Shown piece after piece: positions 43,963 to 55,257 of a stretch of DNA of 64,000 nt. Position numbers and translations under genes: made by a program. Each line of letters opens with the position of its first letter. Position 1 is the stretch's first letter. The notes below the pieces were generated by a model, which was given only the letters and a program-made list of their open reading frames with translations, had not been told where the DNA came from and ran no database searches. The stretch comes from Venturia oleaginea (Eukaryota; Ascomycota; Dothideomycetes; Venturiales; Venturiaceae), in the NCBI GenBank assembly GCA_013176395.1, contig JABMLP010000001.1, forward strand, positions 992,001 through 1,056,000, in the 5' to 3' direction.

Positions 43963-45094
43963 AGTGGTTAAGGTTTGATGGTTCTATTTTCCTACAGCAT
44001 GCGTCTGCCAAAAGCATCTTCACTTCTCCCCTATTCCCCTGTTTCTTTGTGTGTTTATAGATTTATTTTAGGGTCTCAACATGTACTGGATATGATTGAC
44101 CCTTGAGCAAAGTCCTGGGGGAGCACTTTGTATGTACGGGATGTGTCTACGCACGCATGATCAACGGCGACTTCGGCGGAATGAATTGACAGGGAGGAAT
44201 TCTCGGTGTTTTGGGGTTGGAGAGGAAAATACTCGATTTAAGCATGGGATTTGTACACTAGATGTGTGGAATTGTGACTTTATGGAATGTAATGCCAGAT
44301 TCTCCTCTCATGCTGGATATGACCTGTCCTGAGCCTTCGATTCCAGTGGCCATCACTCTCTCCGCCTCATGCATTGAGTGGCCATTGTGAAGGACCTTGA
44401 TGCTTTTAGAACTCTCCTGCATATGCTGTGAAATTGGGGCTGGAGGACTGGACAGTTCGTGGCGTGTTTGAAATGATTCAATCTCTCGCAGATGATTTGC
44501 TGAGGCGTACGGCCGCGTACCCGATGGTTACACGATGGACGTGTTGCACTTTACGCGATCGTAGGCTGGCGGTCAGAGACTAAGACTTGGGTGTCAGTGA
44601 ATAAATTCTTCTCTTGTCCCTTTTCATATCCGAGACAGACTCTTTGAATCTCTGCTATTTTTCGGGAGCCTTGTACTGTGGGAATATCTACCGCTGGCGG
44701 CGATCGTACCAGTAACCAACGCACTCTGACTGGACCTCTGACACCCAACACGCACTCTTCAACCACAGCGAAATAATAGCTACCAAGGACTCCAACAAGC
44801 AGACTCATATTCCCACCTACTAGAAGTCTGTCCCGCGAGCAACCTCGCTGTCTTCAGCATCACCCGACGCGCAAAACTCGGCACACTACTTCCCTCTCTC
44901 GCCCCAGACCTCACTGCAATCATTTTACAGCACCGTTCCTAACTGAACACTCTAAATAGCCCACTTCCTCAGTCCAAGTCGGCAACTCCTACATTCTCAT
45001 CGGTGAACACAGCACAGTTCAAGGTGGAGACAAAGATTTTCAGCTAAGAGGCCGCGATATATCTCGAATCCTATGACATACTCTGGCACGTCAA
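43963..45094. other. Intergenic region
   Basis: It contains the Hsp70 3' flank and the upstream region of the Ran-binding protein gene. A small minus-strand ATG frame (44551-44808, 85 codons) has no recognisable features. Confidence 0.5.
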
Positions 45095-47075
45095 ATGACA
45101 CCTCCATTTACCAGCATGCGACGGGAATCCCCACAACCATCGGGCCAGGCCCCGCCCTCCAACAAGCCCGTCAACACCAGCGATAACGAGAGCGGCGGCG
45201 AGAAGCCAGTGCGAGAGAAACTGAGGGAGACTCGGATCGCAAACCAGGTCATGGAGGAGGATATAGCCACATCTCCGGGCAGTTCTGCAGTTAAATTACG
45301 GCGGAAGCGCAGTCTTGACGACGTACAAGACGACGAAGACAACGTGGAAGAACCAGGCAAGCCCGGAAAACAAGCGAGAAAGCGATCACGAAGCAATACA
45401 CCGGACGATAAGATGGATAGTATAGAAGACAACGCACCACAAGCGATTTCAAATGGATCAAGAGATCGTCGCTCTCTGACGCCTGAGCTTTCAAGCGGCA
45501 GAGTGGAACAGGTTCATTCAGTAGCTCTGGCGAGTCCCAAGAACAAGCGTACTCGGGATCAAGTTCTTAAAGATGAGGAGGACGTATCCACACCACCAAG
45601 CGACGGATCATTGGCCACACGAGCAGCGGATAAGGACAACAAATTGCCAGGCGACGACCGACAGACTAAGCGTCATCGTGACAGTGGCAGCCCAGAGCCA
45701 GCAACAGCCCAAGGGACGACCAAGGTGAGTTTCTACCCACCGAGTGGGATTCTGAATGATCCCAGATTGGATCGGGCTTTTCCAGATCGAAACCAAGCCT
45801 CTAGAGTTCCTGGAAATTCTCCTTTTCTGAATTGCTAGGGACTCAGCAAGGCTCGGCTGAAATTTTTCCTTTGAATGGTCAAGATTCAACACGACTCGGC
45901 TTACAGCTCCATACATCACTACGCCATCCAATACTGATACTGCTTTTAGATCCCTCCGTCCAGCGGTTTTGCCAACGCCTCTTCAACCTCGCCATTTGGC
46001 GCTTTGTCCTCGAACCCTGCAAACGCAAACAATGCTCAAACCTCCGAAAGCAAGTTCGCTTCCTCTGGATTTGGCAAGCTTGCCAATACCTCTTCGCCAT
46101 TTGCAGCAGCGAAAGGGACCTCTGTTTTTGGAGCAGCAAAGGTAGCATCATCATTCGGAGCAGCCAAAGGTACATCGGCATTTGCTTCTGCTGGCACCTC
46201 AATGCAGCCAAGTCCGTTCAGTGCAACTCCTGGAAGCTCTGCATTCGGAGGCAGCTCAGCATTCGGCAGTGGCTCCTCTACGTCTGTCTTTGGTAGCAGT
46301 GCCAAGACAGGAAGCGTATTTGGTGGCAGCTCCTTTGCTGCAGCTGGCAAGCCAGGAACTCTTGGTAGCTTTGTTGGTGGTTCCGGACCCAAAATCGAAG
46401 GACTTAGCAGCAAATCTTCAAAGCCATTTGGTGCTGCTGAGGAGTCTGACGAAGAGCCAGATGAGGAGGGTGGCGATCAGGACGACGAGGGCCATAAGAG
46501 TCCTGTGCATTCCACAGAGGAGACAACTGTCAAGAAGGATAAGAGGTTTTACGAACAGGAAGTGGAAACCGGAGAGGAAGGGGAGAAGACCTTATTCACA
46601 TCACGGGCTAAATTGTTCAGCTTTGAAAAGATTGACGATGGCTCCAGCGCGTGGAAAGAGCGTGGTTCAGGCTTCATTAAAGTCAACGTCCGAGACGTAG
46701 ACACAGACGAACAGAGCGAAAAGCCCATCGAGAAAGACACGGCGGATGCAGATGGAAAAGCAGGTTCATCGCCGAAGAAGGCTCGTCTTATCATGCGCGC
46801 CAATGGCACGAATCGTCTTGTGCTTAACACGCCATTGACCAAGGAGCTCAAATTTGGACAGCCTGGAACTGAGGGATCCAAGCCCACAGGAAGACAGATT
46901 ATGTTTTTAGGCTTGCTGGATTCCACCAATTTGCACACATTGCAGTTGTTGGTGAGCGGATTCCTTTGTTGACCATTGTCATGATAGAATGTTCGCTAAC
47001 GAAACTATTTAGATGGCGCCTGACAACGCGAAGAATTTGTGGGAGACTGTCCAGCAATTGCGAGAAGAGATGTGA
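45095..47075 (+). CDS. Yrb2/RanBP3-like Ran-binding protein with FG repeats
   Basis: Exons 45095-45724, 45950-46951 and 47013-47075 (introns 225 and 61 nt) join in frame to give 564 residues. The N-terminal half is charged and disordered with nuclear-localisation-like blocks (RRKRSLDD, KQARKRSRS). The middle is an FG-rich segment (FGAAKVASSFGAAKGTSAFA, then FGGSSAFGSGSSTSVFGSS) like nucleoporins. The C-terminus is a Ran-binding domain (EEGEKTLFTSRAKLFSFEKI, SAWKERGSGFIKVN, ARLIMRANGTNRLVLNTPLT), completed in the 20-residue last exon (MAPDNAKNLWETVQQLREEM). This order matches Yrb2, a cofactor of Crm1-dependent nuclear export. An alternative start MRRESPQ lies at 45116. Confidence 0.9.
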
Positions 47076-48478
47076 ATAGCTTTGTTCTCGACAACCACTG
47101 CGATCTCGAACGACATAGTACGTTGGGTTGAGGTCATCAACCTCTTTTCATTTCCGCAAGACTCGATCATATTCACTGTGCTCGATCTCCCACAATTCTT
47201 TCATGACATTAGGTAGCAACATTTTCACAGCATTGGGGTGGTAACCAGGCCAGGCTTCTACGATAACTACCGCACCCTCATTGGGCTGTTCTTTCGATTA
47301 CAATTGGAAAAGTGGGGGACGGGGGCATTGTATCTGGATGGCAGGTAGACGAATCTTGTTCTGGTTGCAGCTGGGTGGCTTCGATGGTTCTGGGTCCTTG
47401 ATACACAATTACCCTCGGAGACTTTCGTGTAGATACAACGGCGTTTTAATAGTTCTTTCTACATTGTGAAATGGATGATTTAACATGAATGTGAGCTTAG
47501 AAGAAGTGAGTCGTGATGATTCCACATTTTCGGTATTACGACCAATGGCGGTTTGCTCTTCTCCATCCCCACTTGCAAAAAATCAGCTTGTTACGCATAT
47601 TCGTTGATCAGCGTTACACTTGATCCTTTGGTTGATGTCTGCTGTCCATGTTGCTTACGCTTACGTTTTTTTCGATTCCTTTTGAACATTTATCAACACC
47701 GACAAGCTGCCACGCTCTAAACTCGAATTCCCCGGATCAGTCGTTGGTCGGTTGACAACGGGGAGTCCGATTTCATCTCAGCCAAACCCGATTTTCGTCA
47801 CTCTCAGTTGTTGGTCAGCTGACAACGAGGATTTGGAATTTTCGTCCCAGCCCAACCCAACCCAACCTAATGTTTATCACGTTCAGGTTTGGTGACATCT
47901 CTTCGTCGATGAGGGAACCCGTCAGAGTTTTGAGGGATGGGGATGAGGTTGGAAATTATTCTAGTTGGTGGTAAGTAAGATATATCCATCCATGTATCTG
48001 TATTATTAGATCTTTGGCTACGAGTTTGAAGATATGGTGTAAGATTCATTGTAGTTTGGCTGTTTTGGGCGAACCTTGACATGGTTAAACCTCATGTTAT
48101 GGTATTGGAGTTGATTACGGTGGTTGGAGGGGCGATGACGGGTTGTTGTATGGATTGGGGGTGGCTTTTGTGGATGAGACTTTGATGTTAACTATGATGA
48201 GCTCGGGGGAGAGACGGAAGTACCTTGAGAACTGCGAGGCGATGCAAGTTTTGAATACGTTTGAGGATTTTCAGGAGGGCTTGATACTGCAGTATTCCAG
48301 CTTCCTTTGCGTGTATGGATACTGAGGAGAGAGGAAGGAGAATGCTATATATACAATTTGGCATCAACTATCAACAACCAACACCATGCTAACGATACTT
48401 GAAGAAAGAGAAATATCTCACATCCTGCCTGCCACAAGCACCATATAATTACGTCACACCATTTCCCACCCCAACTCC
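47076..48478. other. Intergenic region with direct repeats
   Basis: It contains the repeat pair described at 47737-47857. Frames such as 48143-48325 are short, and I see no supported gene. Confidence 0.5.
47737..47857. repeat. Diverged 53-54 bp direct repeat pair, 67 bp apart
   Basis: Unit 1 (47737-47789) opens TCAGTCGTTGGTCGGTTGAC and unit 2 (47804-47857) opens TCAGTTGTTGGTCAGCTGAC. Both continue with ACAACG and later CAGCC(A/C)AACCC. A short CCCAA array follows unit 2. Each unit contains the small palindromes GTTGACAAC or GTCAGCTGAC. Confidence 0.65.
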
Positions 48479-51400
48479 TCACCCCTCAACCCCTTCATGC
48501 CCCCCTTCCTCCCTACCAACCTCAACAGCAGCGAATGGATCCAAACTACAAACCCTCAACCCAATAACACACTTTGCATTCCACGGATCCTCCTTGAACA
48601 TATCATCTTCATCACTGCTATCATCACTGTCATCCGATAACACAGTGTCTGGCCCATCAATAGCAGAGTTCCACGAGAAATCAGAGTCAGCGACAGAGGA
48701 ACATTCGAAGATGGGATCGTTGTCTGATTCGGAATTGCAGGAGGGGACTTCGGAGAGGGCGTCGTCGTCATTGGGTTCTTCCTTGGTGGCCACGATGGGT
48801 GTTTGGGTTGCATCGTCTTTTTTGACTTCGGTTGATTGGGTTGTGTCGTCTTTTTTGACTTTGGTTCTTTCGGTTGTGTCATCATTCTTGTCCTTTGCTG
48901 GTGTCTGGGTGGATTCGTCTTTCTTCTCTGGCGGGATTGTTTCCTCCTTCTTCTCCGCTTGAGGGTCGACCTTCTTTTCGCCTTTGACTTCTGTGGTTGA
49001 GCTCTCTTTAGAAAGAGAGTCGTCTTCTTTGCCGTTAGATGAGGGTTCAGGTGTTGCTTCAGGAGTAGGCTGGCCAGGAGCAGAAGAAGTGACCGAGCCG
49101 CTATCTATGGCTTTCTCGGGAACTGCCAGTGTTGTTGGTTCGGGTGTGGAAGTCTGCTCAGTTTCAGACGCACTAGCGGTTGCTTGCCCGTCTTCTTTCT
49201 TATCATAATCTGCCCTGGCCTTTGCAGTCTCATCTTCCTTCACTTCAGCATCCTTAGGCTTTCCAGCCTCTGCTTTTGACGCCTCGGGCTCGGTTTTAGA
49301 CTTCTCAGCTTCTTCCTTCTTCTCTTTCTCAATCTCAGCTTTCCTCTTCTCTTCGGCTTCTTTCTTTTTGGCCAGTCTCTCAGCTTTTCGCTTCTCTCTA
49401 GCCTCTCTGACTATTCCCTTCCTAATCAAATTCTTCCTCTTCTCCTCCGTCTTCAACCTCAGCTCCCTCGCCCTCTTTCTCGCTCTCTCCCTTTTATGCT
49501 CAGCTCTCTCTTCCCTCTTAGCTCTCCGTTCATCTTCCCTCGCCTCCTTTCTTCCATTCAACGCCTCAGTCTCCTCCATCTCCCTCAACTTCCCTTTCTC
49601 TTGAATAGCATCGAAACTCTTGCCCACGGCCAACAACTTATCTCGTCTCGCCTCCCGAAAGTCCTTAATCACCTCCTCGGCCGTGCGTCCCGAGTCAAAT
49701 CGAACCGCTGTCACCTTGATAAGGATGGTATACTTGCCTGGCTCTAAATCGAGCTCCGCACTACAGCTTCGCGATGAGCCTGATTTGGCCATCGAGCGAA
49801 GAAGATAAGTATCCTCTCCGTCCTTGTACAATCGGAAATGTAGATCAAACATGAACCGCCCTGTGAAACCCTGGAAATAACGATCATCTGGTTGACTCAA
49901 AATCAGCACCACCGGGCCTGCCTTTGTGACTTCCAACGAGAACGAGGTGTCGAGATAATCAGCTGTCCAGGGAACACTGACAGCCGTCCATTGCTGCGTT
50001 ACAGTCCATTCAGGACCAATGAGTCTGATCCTATCAATTTCCGGATAAAATTTGAGGAAGTCTTTATACGATATCCAGAAAATACCATCCTCGCCGAAGG
50101 TATGATCAAGCTCCTTCATAACATCGGGGGTCCATTCTTTAGAGCCGTCACTCCACGCGCCATTCCATTCTTGAGAACCCCATGGATTACGCAACTTTAA
50201 AAGCCGAAGTTTACCATCTGCTTCCTTAGCACGACGCTTACGACCCAGTTTGAGAGCAGCGCGTTCCTCTTCTGCAATAATGTTGGCAGGTTTTGTAATT
50301 TCGCGCGCGGAGAGGACCGTATATGCGTGCCCACGGACGAAACCTTCCTCATCTGCAGAATCGTTGTCACGGCCTTGTCGGCTACCGCATCCGAAAAGGA
50401 ATTTGTTGTTGACTTCGAGCAACTCCGACCAGAGCTTGTCTTTGTCCAACACATCTTCCGAGACGATGTAGGTCGCGATGCCACCGGTGAGATCCTCGAT
50501 TCCTTCGCCTGCGAACCCCCCTTCGATTGCCTGATAGTCACCATGTGCTTTCGCGTATGCCTTTTCTAGTAGAGGTAGCCATGTCTCATTGCTATCTTTG
50601 CAGCTGGCAAAGTATAGTGCGTTCGACCCCTTTCGCAACGATTCACGGAACTCTTTCTCGAGTGTTTGTATGCCATAGGCCATCTCCGTCAGAGGAGTTG
50701 TGAGGACGTTCTTGTCGCCATTGACACGGAGGAGGTATTCTGTAACATAGTTTCGTTCGTCGCCAGAATGACGGAGGGCTAAGCGATCATCGACGACCTC
50801 AGAAATCCACTCGCCGTCTAGTTGGAGAATTAGTGTACACTTGACCTTTCCTAATGAGTAGGAGTATCATACCTCTGAAGAAAACAAAGCCATAGACGCC
50901 CACTTTCTCATCTCGAGCAACGCATAATTTCTCGATAAGCTCAGGCTTCCCGGAGAGAGCAGTGATGGCTGCTAGGAACCAACAGTCCCCATTGATACCT
51001 TGCTTGACATCATTGGCTGTGGCGCCATCGACGAAGAACTCGGGGTCATCGTAGATATCCTCCACGCGCTTCACGCTACCAACACCTTGAAGAGGCTTGA
51101 TGCTGTATGGTTGCTCCGGATTATCGAGGGAGGTAAGAGTATCCGGAGATGGCAGGTCAAAAAGGCGATCGTAGTACTTCTGGTTGAGGCGTAGACACTC
51201 GCGTCTGATAGCTTCGACTTTGGCACGGCATGAAGCTGCGGCTTCGTCATAGGAGGTTGTTGCTTTCTGTCTATACCTTCATTAGTCCTATTCCTAGTCT
51301 CTTAGAAACATCTCACGTACCGACTCATCACACCCTCAGTATTACTCCTCACCATGGGATGTCCAGGTCGTCCCTCAACATCCTTATCCAAACTCGGACC

Positions 51401-51739
51401 TCCTCTTCCTTTCGTCTCGTCTTTCGTCCCAACCTTATTTTCAGCCTTGCTCGCGTCCTCCTTGCCTTCTTTGACCACGGCTTTCTTTGCACCTTTCTTT
51501 ACTGCCTCCTTCTTCTTCTCCTTAACTCTCGTAAATCGATCCCAGTACTTGTAGAACTGGTCATTCTTCTTCACCTGAGGCGGAACAGGAATCGGACCCA
51601 TATCGATTCCACCAAGACCAGGCTGATCCATATTTGGTCTCGGCCGTGGAAGATACAGTACACCGTGTAGTGAGTTCAAGCTTGCAACGGCAGGAGCAAG
51701 GCACGGGTCGAGCAGAGGTACCCGAAATATAGCCGACAT
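48479..51739 (-). CDS. Calpain-family cysteine protease
   Basis: Exons 51353-51739, 50873-51266 and 48479-50817 (introns 86 and 55 nt) join in frame to give 1,039 residues. The catalytic triad is intact: Cys in NGDCWFLAAITAL, His in VRGHAYTVLSAREI and Asn in LLKLRNPWGSQEWNG. EFRESLRKGSNALYFASCKD, then KDSNETWLPLLEKAYAKAHG, is the usual region between them. A C2-like or calpain beta-sandwich part follows (TSFSLEVTKAGPVVLILSQP). The last 400 residues are a Lys/Glu coiled coil and an acidic Ser/Thr-rich tail with repeats KKDDTTQ, a feature of fungal calpains. The substrate is unknown. The start is uncertain: ATGs at 51748, 51739 and 51631 are all in frame, and MDQPGLGGIDMGPIPVPP at 51631 may be the real N-terminus. 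Confidence 0.88.
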
Positions 51740-52152
51740 TATCACCATGTTGGAGCAAGGAGTCTCCACGCTGATTGGAAAGCTTTTGGGGGCCGCAACC
51801 GACGCCTGTCAGCTGCGGCTGCTATCCCGCATATCCATTGGATGGTGGAAGGTTGTGGCGTCTGTAGTCTGGATGCCATTCGAGCGATGGGAAGGCAGAC
51901 ATTTCGACGATGCCGATTGAACCTTTCTCTCATAGGTTGTGGAGATGAGCGGGACGTAAGGTAACGTGCCGTCCCAAATCGACCCAAAATAGCAACGCAC
52001 GGGACACGATGAAGAATTGTGGATAGGTCACGTGTCAGAACCTGGTGTCAAGTGGATGAAAGGGAAAATCAGAAATGCATGACATGCTCAATGTTCAAAA
52101 ACATCATGAATTCGCCAGAAAATAATCATATCATGCAAAACATCTAAATCTT
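51740..52152. other. Intergenic region
   Basis: It separates the calpain gene's start from the 3' end of the nitronate monooxygenase gene. No gene is supported. Confidence 0.5.
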
Positions 52153-53402
52153 TCATAGCTTGCCCTTGGACACAATGAAGCCATTACCAGTCTGCAGCCA
52201 CTTAACGGCATCACCGACCATCTCGTCAACAATCTGCTTGGCTGGCAACTTTTCGTTGACAACGGCGGCGGCCTTACCCATGAGGAATGGCCGGGCGTTG
52301 TCAAGGGTATCGTCATCAATGTCATCGCCCATAGTCTCCATATCGTGCTCGACTGGAATCTTTCCTCGGCCAGTGAGCTCCTTGATCTCCTGAGCGCGGT
52401 TCTCTTCCCAGTTGGAGATATATGGGTTGTTGCGGACACGGAGAGGTCGGCCCTGTAACAAGTGTTAGTTCAAGTTCTCTACCAAACAAGGAGTTATACG
52501 AACAGTGAAGATGATGGTTCGGATGTTGTCATCGAATCCTGAAGTTCGGACAGCCTCTTGGTGAGCACGTGGGGCACCAGCCTCATCAGCGAGAATAAAG
52601 CGGGTTCCAATCCAGCAGCCAGAAGCACCGAGCATCAGTGCGGCGGCGACACTCTGACCGTTGAAAAGACCACCGGCAGCAACGACTTGCACGGGCTTTC
52701 CAGACATAGGGCTGACTTTGCCCTTGACAAGCTGGGCAACAGTTGGGATCAGAACGGAAGTTGGGACGTCTCCGGTGTGTCCACCTCCTTCACCACCCTG
52801 GGCACAGATGATGTCGACACCGAGTGCGAGGCACTTGGCAACATGCTTTGGGTGTCCGATCATGTTCATGTATAGAATGCCGGCCTTGTGGAGTTTCTCG
52901 ACAACGTGCTTTGGTGGGACACCGACGGCAGAGACGAAAAGTCTCGCGCCAGATTCGATGACGATATCCGTGAGCTCATCGAGCTTGCCCTTGGTGTAGT
53001 CGTAGCTGTAGAAAGTGTATCAGTATTCGTGTCTTATTGTGTCTAATGTGCAAAGCCATAACTTACTTGGTCTTTCTGGCGTTTCCACCAACCTGGGGTA
53101 AGAGCAAGTCAACACCGAATGGTGCCTTCTTGTCAATCAAGTATCCCTTAAGTTCCGCGATTTGCTCCCTGAGCATGTCTGGGGTATATCCGACACCACC
53201 AATAACACCGAGACCACCGGCATTCGTGACAGCGGCAGCAAGCTTAGGACCAGCCGCAACGTTCATGCCAGCAAGAAGGATAGGGTGGTTGATTTGGAGG
53301 AGATCCGTCAGGGTCGTCCTGAGTTGTTCTGGTCACGGCACGTTAGCAATGTTTACATTCCTGTTGCGGGGCTGTAGGCTTACGAGGAGATGAGTTTGCC
53401 AT
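52153..53402 (-). CDS. Nitronate monooxygenase (2-nitropropane dioxygenase family)
   Basis: Exons 53384-53402, 53067-53328, 52504-53005 and 52153-52452 (introns 55, 61 and 51 nt) join in frame to give 360 residues. It is an FMN TIM-barrel enzyme that oxidises alkyl nitronates. Marks are HPILLAGMNVAAGPKLAAAV, AGGLGVIGG, LFVSAVGVPPKHVVEKLHKA, VDIICAQGGEGGGHTGDVPT (including the catalytic His region), VQVVAAGGLFNGQSVAAALM and LGASGCWIGTRFILADEA. The tiny first exon MANSSP and the join SPQ/QLRTTL restore the family opening. Intron 3 begins GTTCGT, an unusual donor. It matches the fungal class typified by Neurospora Ncd-2. Confidence 0.93.
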
Positions 53403-55014
53403 TCTGAGAGAGTTTCAATGTTACTTGGTGAGTAACTAGAGGAGAAGTGAAAATGAACGGGTATGAAGAAGATTAGGGTGTGGAGAAGTTTATGTAGGTA
53501 TTTGAGAGAGGAATCCGGGGCAAGTCTGAAGGGTTATTTGACCCTGTGAGCTGAGAAAGATGGGGAAAGCCTCGGTTCAAAGAATGAGCTACTGAATTCC
53601 CGCGCGAAGCACGCGCCATTTGGCAGTCCACCGAGGCGTGAGAAACAGATGCCGTTATGCGATTGGTAACATGGAACACAAAGATTAATATACAGCCGCG
53701 AAGTACCGACTAGAAAAGATCAAAACAGGCGTTCGAAAGCTTCGATGAAGAAGCAAAGGCCAGGTAACTTTCAAGCACCGAGCGCGGCAATATACCGTTG
53801 AAAGGGTCTCCGAATCCGCCCCACTTTGATTGACACGAGGCTGGGCCTTTAGATGCGAAACAACTTGAATGGGCGGATTATTTGCAGGAAGAATGATAGG
53901 CACTTCCAATATTACCAACCAGCAGTTATCTTCGCATCACGTGAATTAAAGTTCTTACATTGGAAGAATATTCGCTCGGATCACAATAGCCGCGGAAGGA
54001 ATATCTTTATAGTAAGTAGCCATGGCAATGTCATGAGACACTTACCAGTAGAGGCCGGGAAGTTCACAGCTTATTCGCCACTAAACGAGTATATGAACAT
54101 CTCAAAGCAGAACCGGACCTAGTTCACCGGATTCCTCAAGCCCTTCGCCAACAACATAATCTCTCTCTTCTCACGGTGAGTTTCAGCAATGTATTCATTC
54201 ACACAGGTCGCTTCTTCTCTCTCTAACCATCGAGGCAAAGAACTAACGAGACTCGACCATGAGTCCAAGATTCATGTGCGTGGTCTACGATACATATCGT
54301 AATCTGTGAATGAGTCTTAGTCTGTGATCACTTTGTTGTTCGTTTGATCTCAAGGGAATATGGCGGGTATCTCGCTGGCAGTCTTGAGTTGCTCTATCAA
54401 GTACATCTTATTGACTGTAAGAACGAAATAGACAATGTTCATCGCTTGGAGATATGTTCCTTTAAGGAAGACGCATGGGGAACCATTCATGAGCTCCTCA
54501 TCAGACTGTAGTTGCATGGCGTACTGTGTGACAACGCGTGCTCTATATTACCGTGAGTAGCATCTACAGAAAGGGTCAGCATTTGTGACATGGTAAGACA
54601 CTGCATGAAAAAGGGGATATGATTGCTCTCACTCCGAGCTTCAAGATGGAGGTAAGGTCGAAGTTGAGGCTGGCACCGTGAAGATTGGTGCTTGTTTCCT
54701 TGATGTACTATGACCTGTTATTCTTCTTTGTAGCCACAGCCATTCTGAACACGACAACGATAAACGTATACTCCCATTTAAAACAGTTCAGAAAGCATTC
54801 CATAGCAACACCAGCATCTTGTCTACGGAAAATGTCCACACCTCAGTCATTGAAAACAAAGAATGCAAGACAAACATTCCACACCACAATCATCGTACCC
54901 AGGCCTTCATCAGCATATTACTCCCATAACTATCAAAAACACCACTTTCGTCTCTCTCACTCCCAGAATCATCCCATCTATCTCCGCCTCACCCCAACTC
55001 TAACAACCACCAAA
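53403..55014. other. Intergenic region
   Basis: A long stretch without a supported gene. A plus-strand frame (53853-54122) shows no family features. A possible remnant was looked for and not found. Confidence 0.45.
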
Positions 55015-55236
55015 ATGCATCCCCTCACAACCCTCCTCACAACCCTCCTAACAACTCTAGGCCTCCTCACCCTTACAAACGCATCACCAGATTGTTTCCC
55101 ATCAGGCCCCTCCTTCACGCCCCCCGACGCAAAAATCGCAATCAAAGACGCCACAAAAGCCTGGTCCAAAACCTCCCTCCTCCCCACTCAAAATACGATC
55201 CCCAAAGCGGCTCCGCCGGCCCAATCAAAAAAGTAG
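55015..55236 (+). CDS. Small secreted protein, possibly truncated
   Basis: ATG 55015 opens a 73-residue frame with a strong signal peptide (MHPLTTLLTTLLTTLGLLTL, ending TNA) and a mature part SPDCFPSGPSFTPPDAKIAI with one cysteine. The signal peptide is encoded by repetitive DNA (CTCACAACCCTC units). The frame ends after a Pro/Ala/Lys-rich tail that looks out of place. The next frame continues plausibly with KYDPQSGSAGPIKKV, so a one-base frameshift near 55190 may have cut the protein short. The stop is 21 bp from the stop of the convergent F-box gene. No named family. Confidence 0.4.
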   Translation: MHPLTTLLTTLLTTLGLLTLTNASPDCFPSGPSFTPPDAKIAIKDATKAWSKTSLLPTQNTIPKAAPPAQSKK

Positions 55237-55257
55237 CCATTGGCGCTCGCAGGCTAC

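Noticed and set aside
46036..46413. Minus-strand frame within the Ran-binding protein gene
   Set aside because: Antisense of the FG-repeat DNA; Pro/Leu/Ala composition is a by-product.
48556..48885. Minus-strand Lys/Pro/Thr-rich frame
   Set aside because: Alternative frame of the calpain gene's repetitive tail.
53619..53636. GC-rich hairpin-like run near 53,610
   Set aside because: Considered as a tRNA stem, but no cloverleaf could be drawn.
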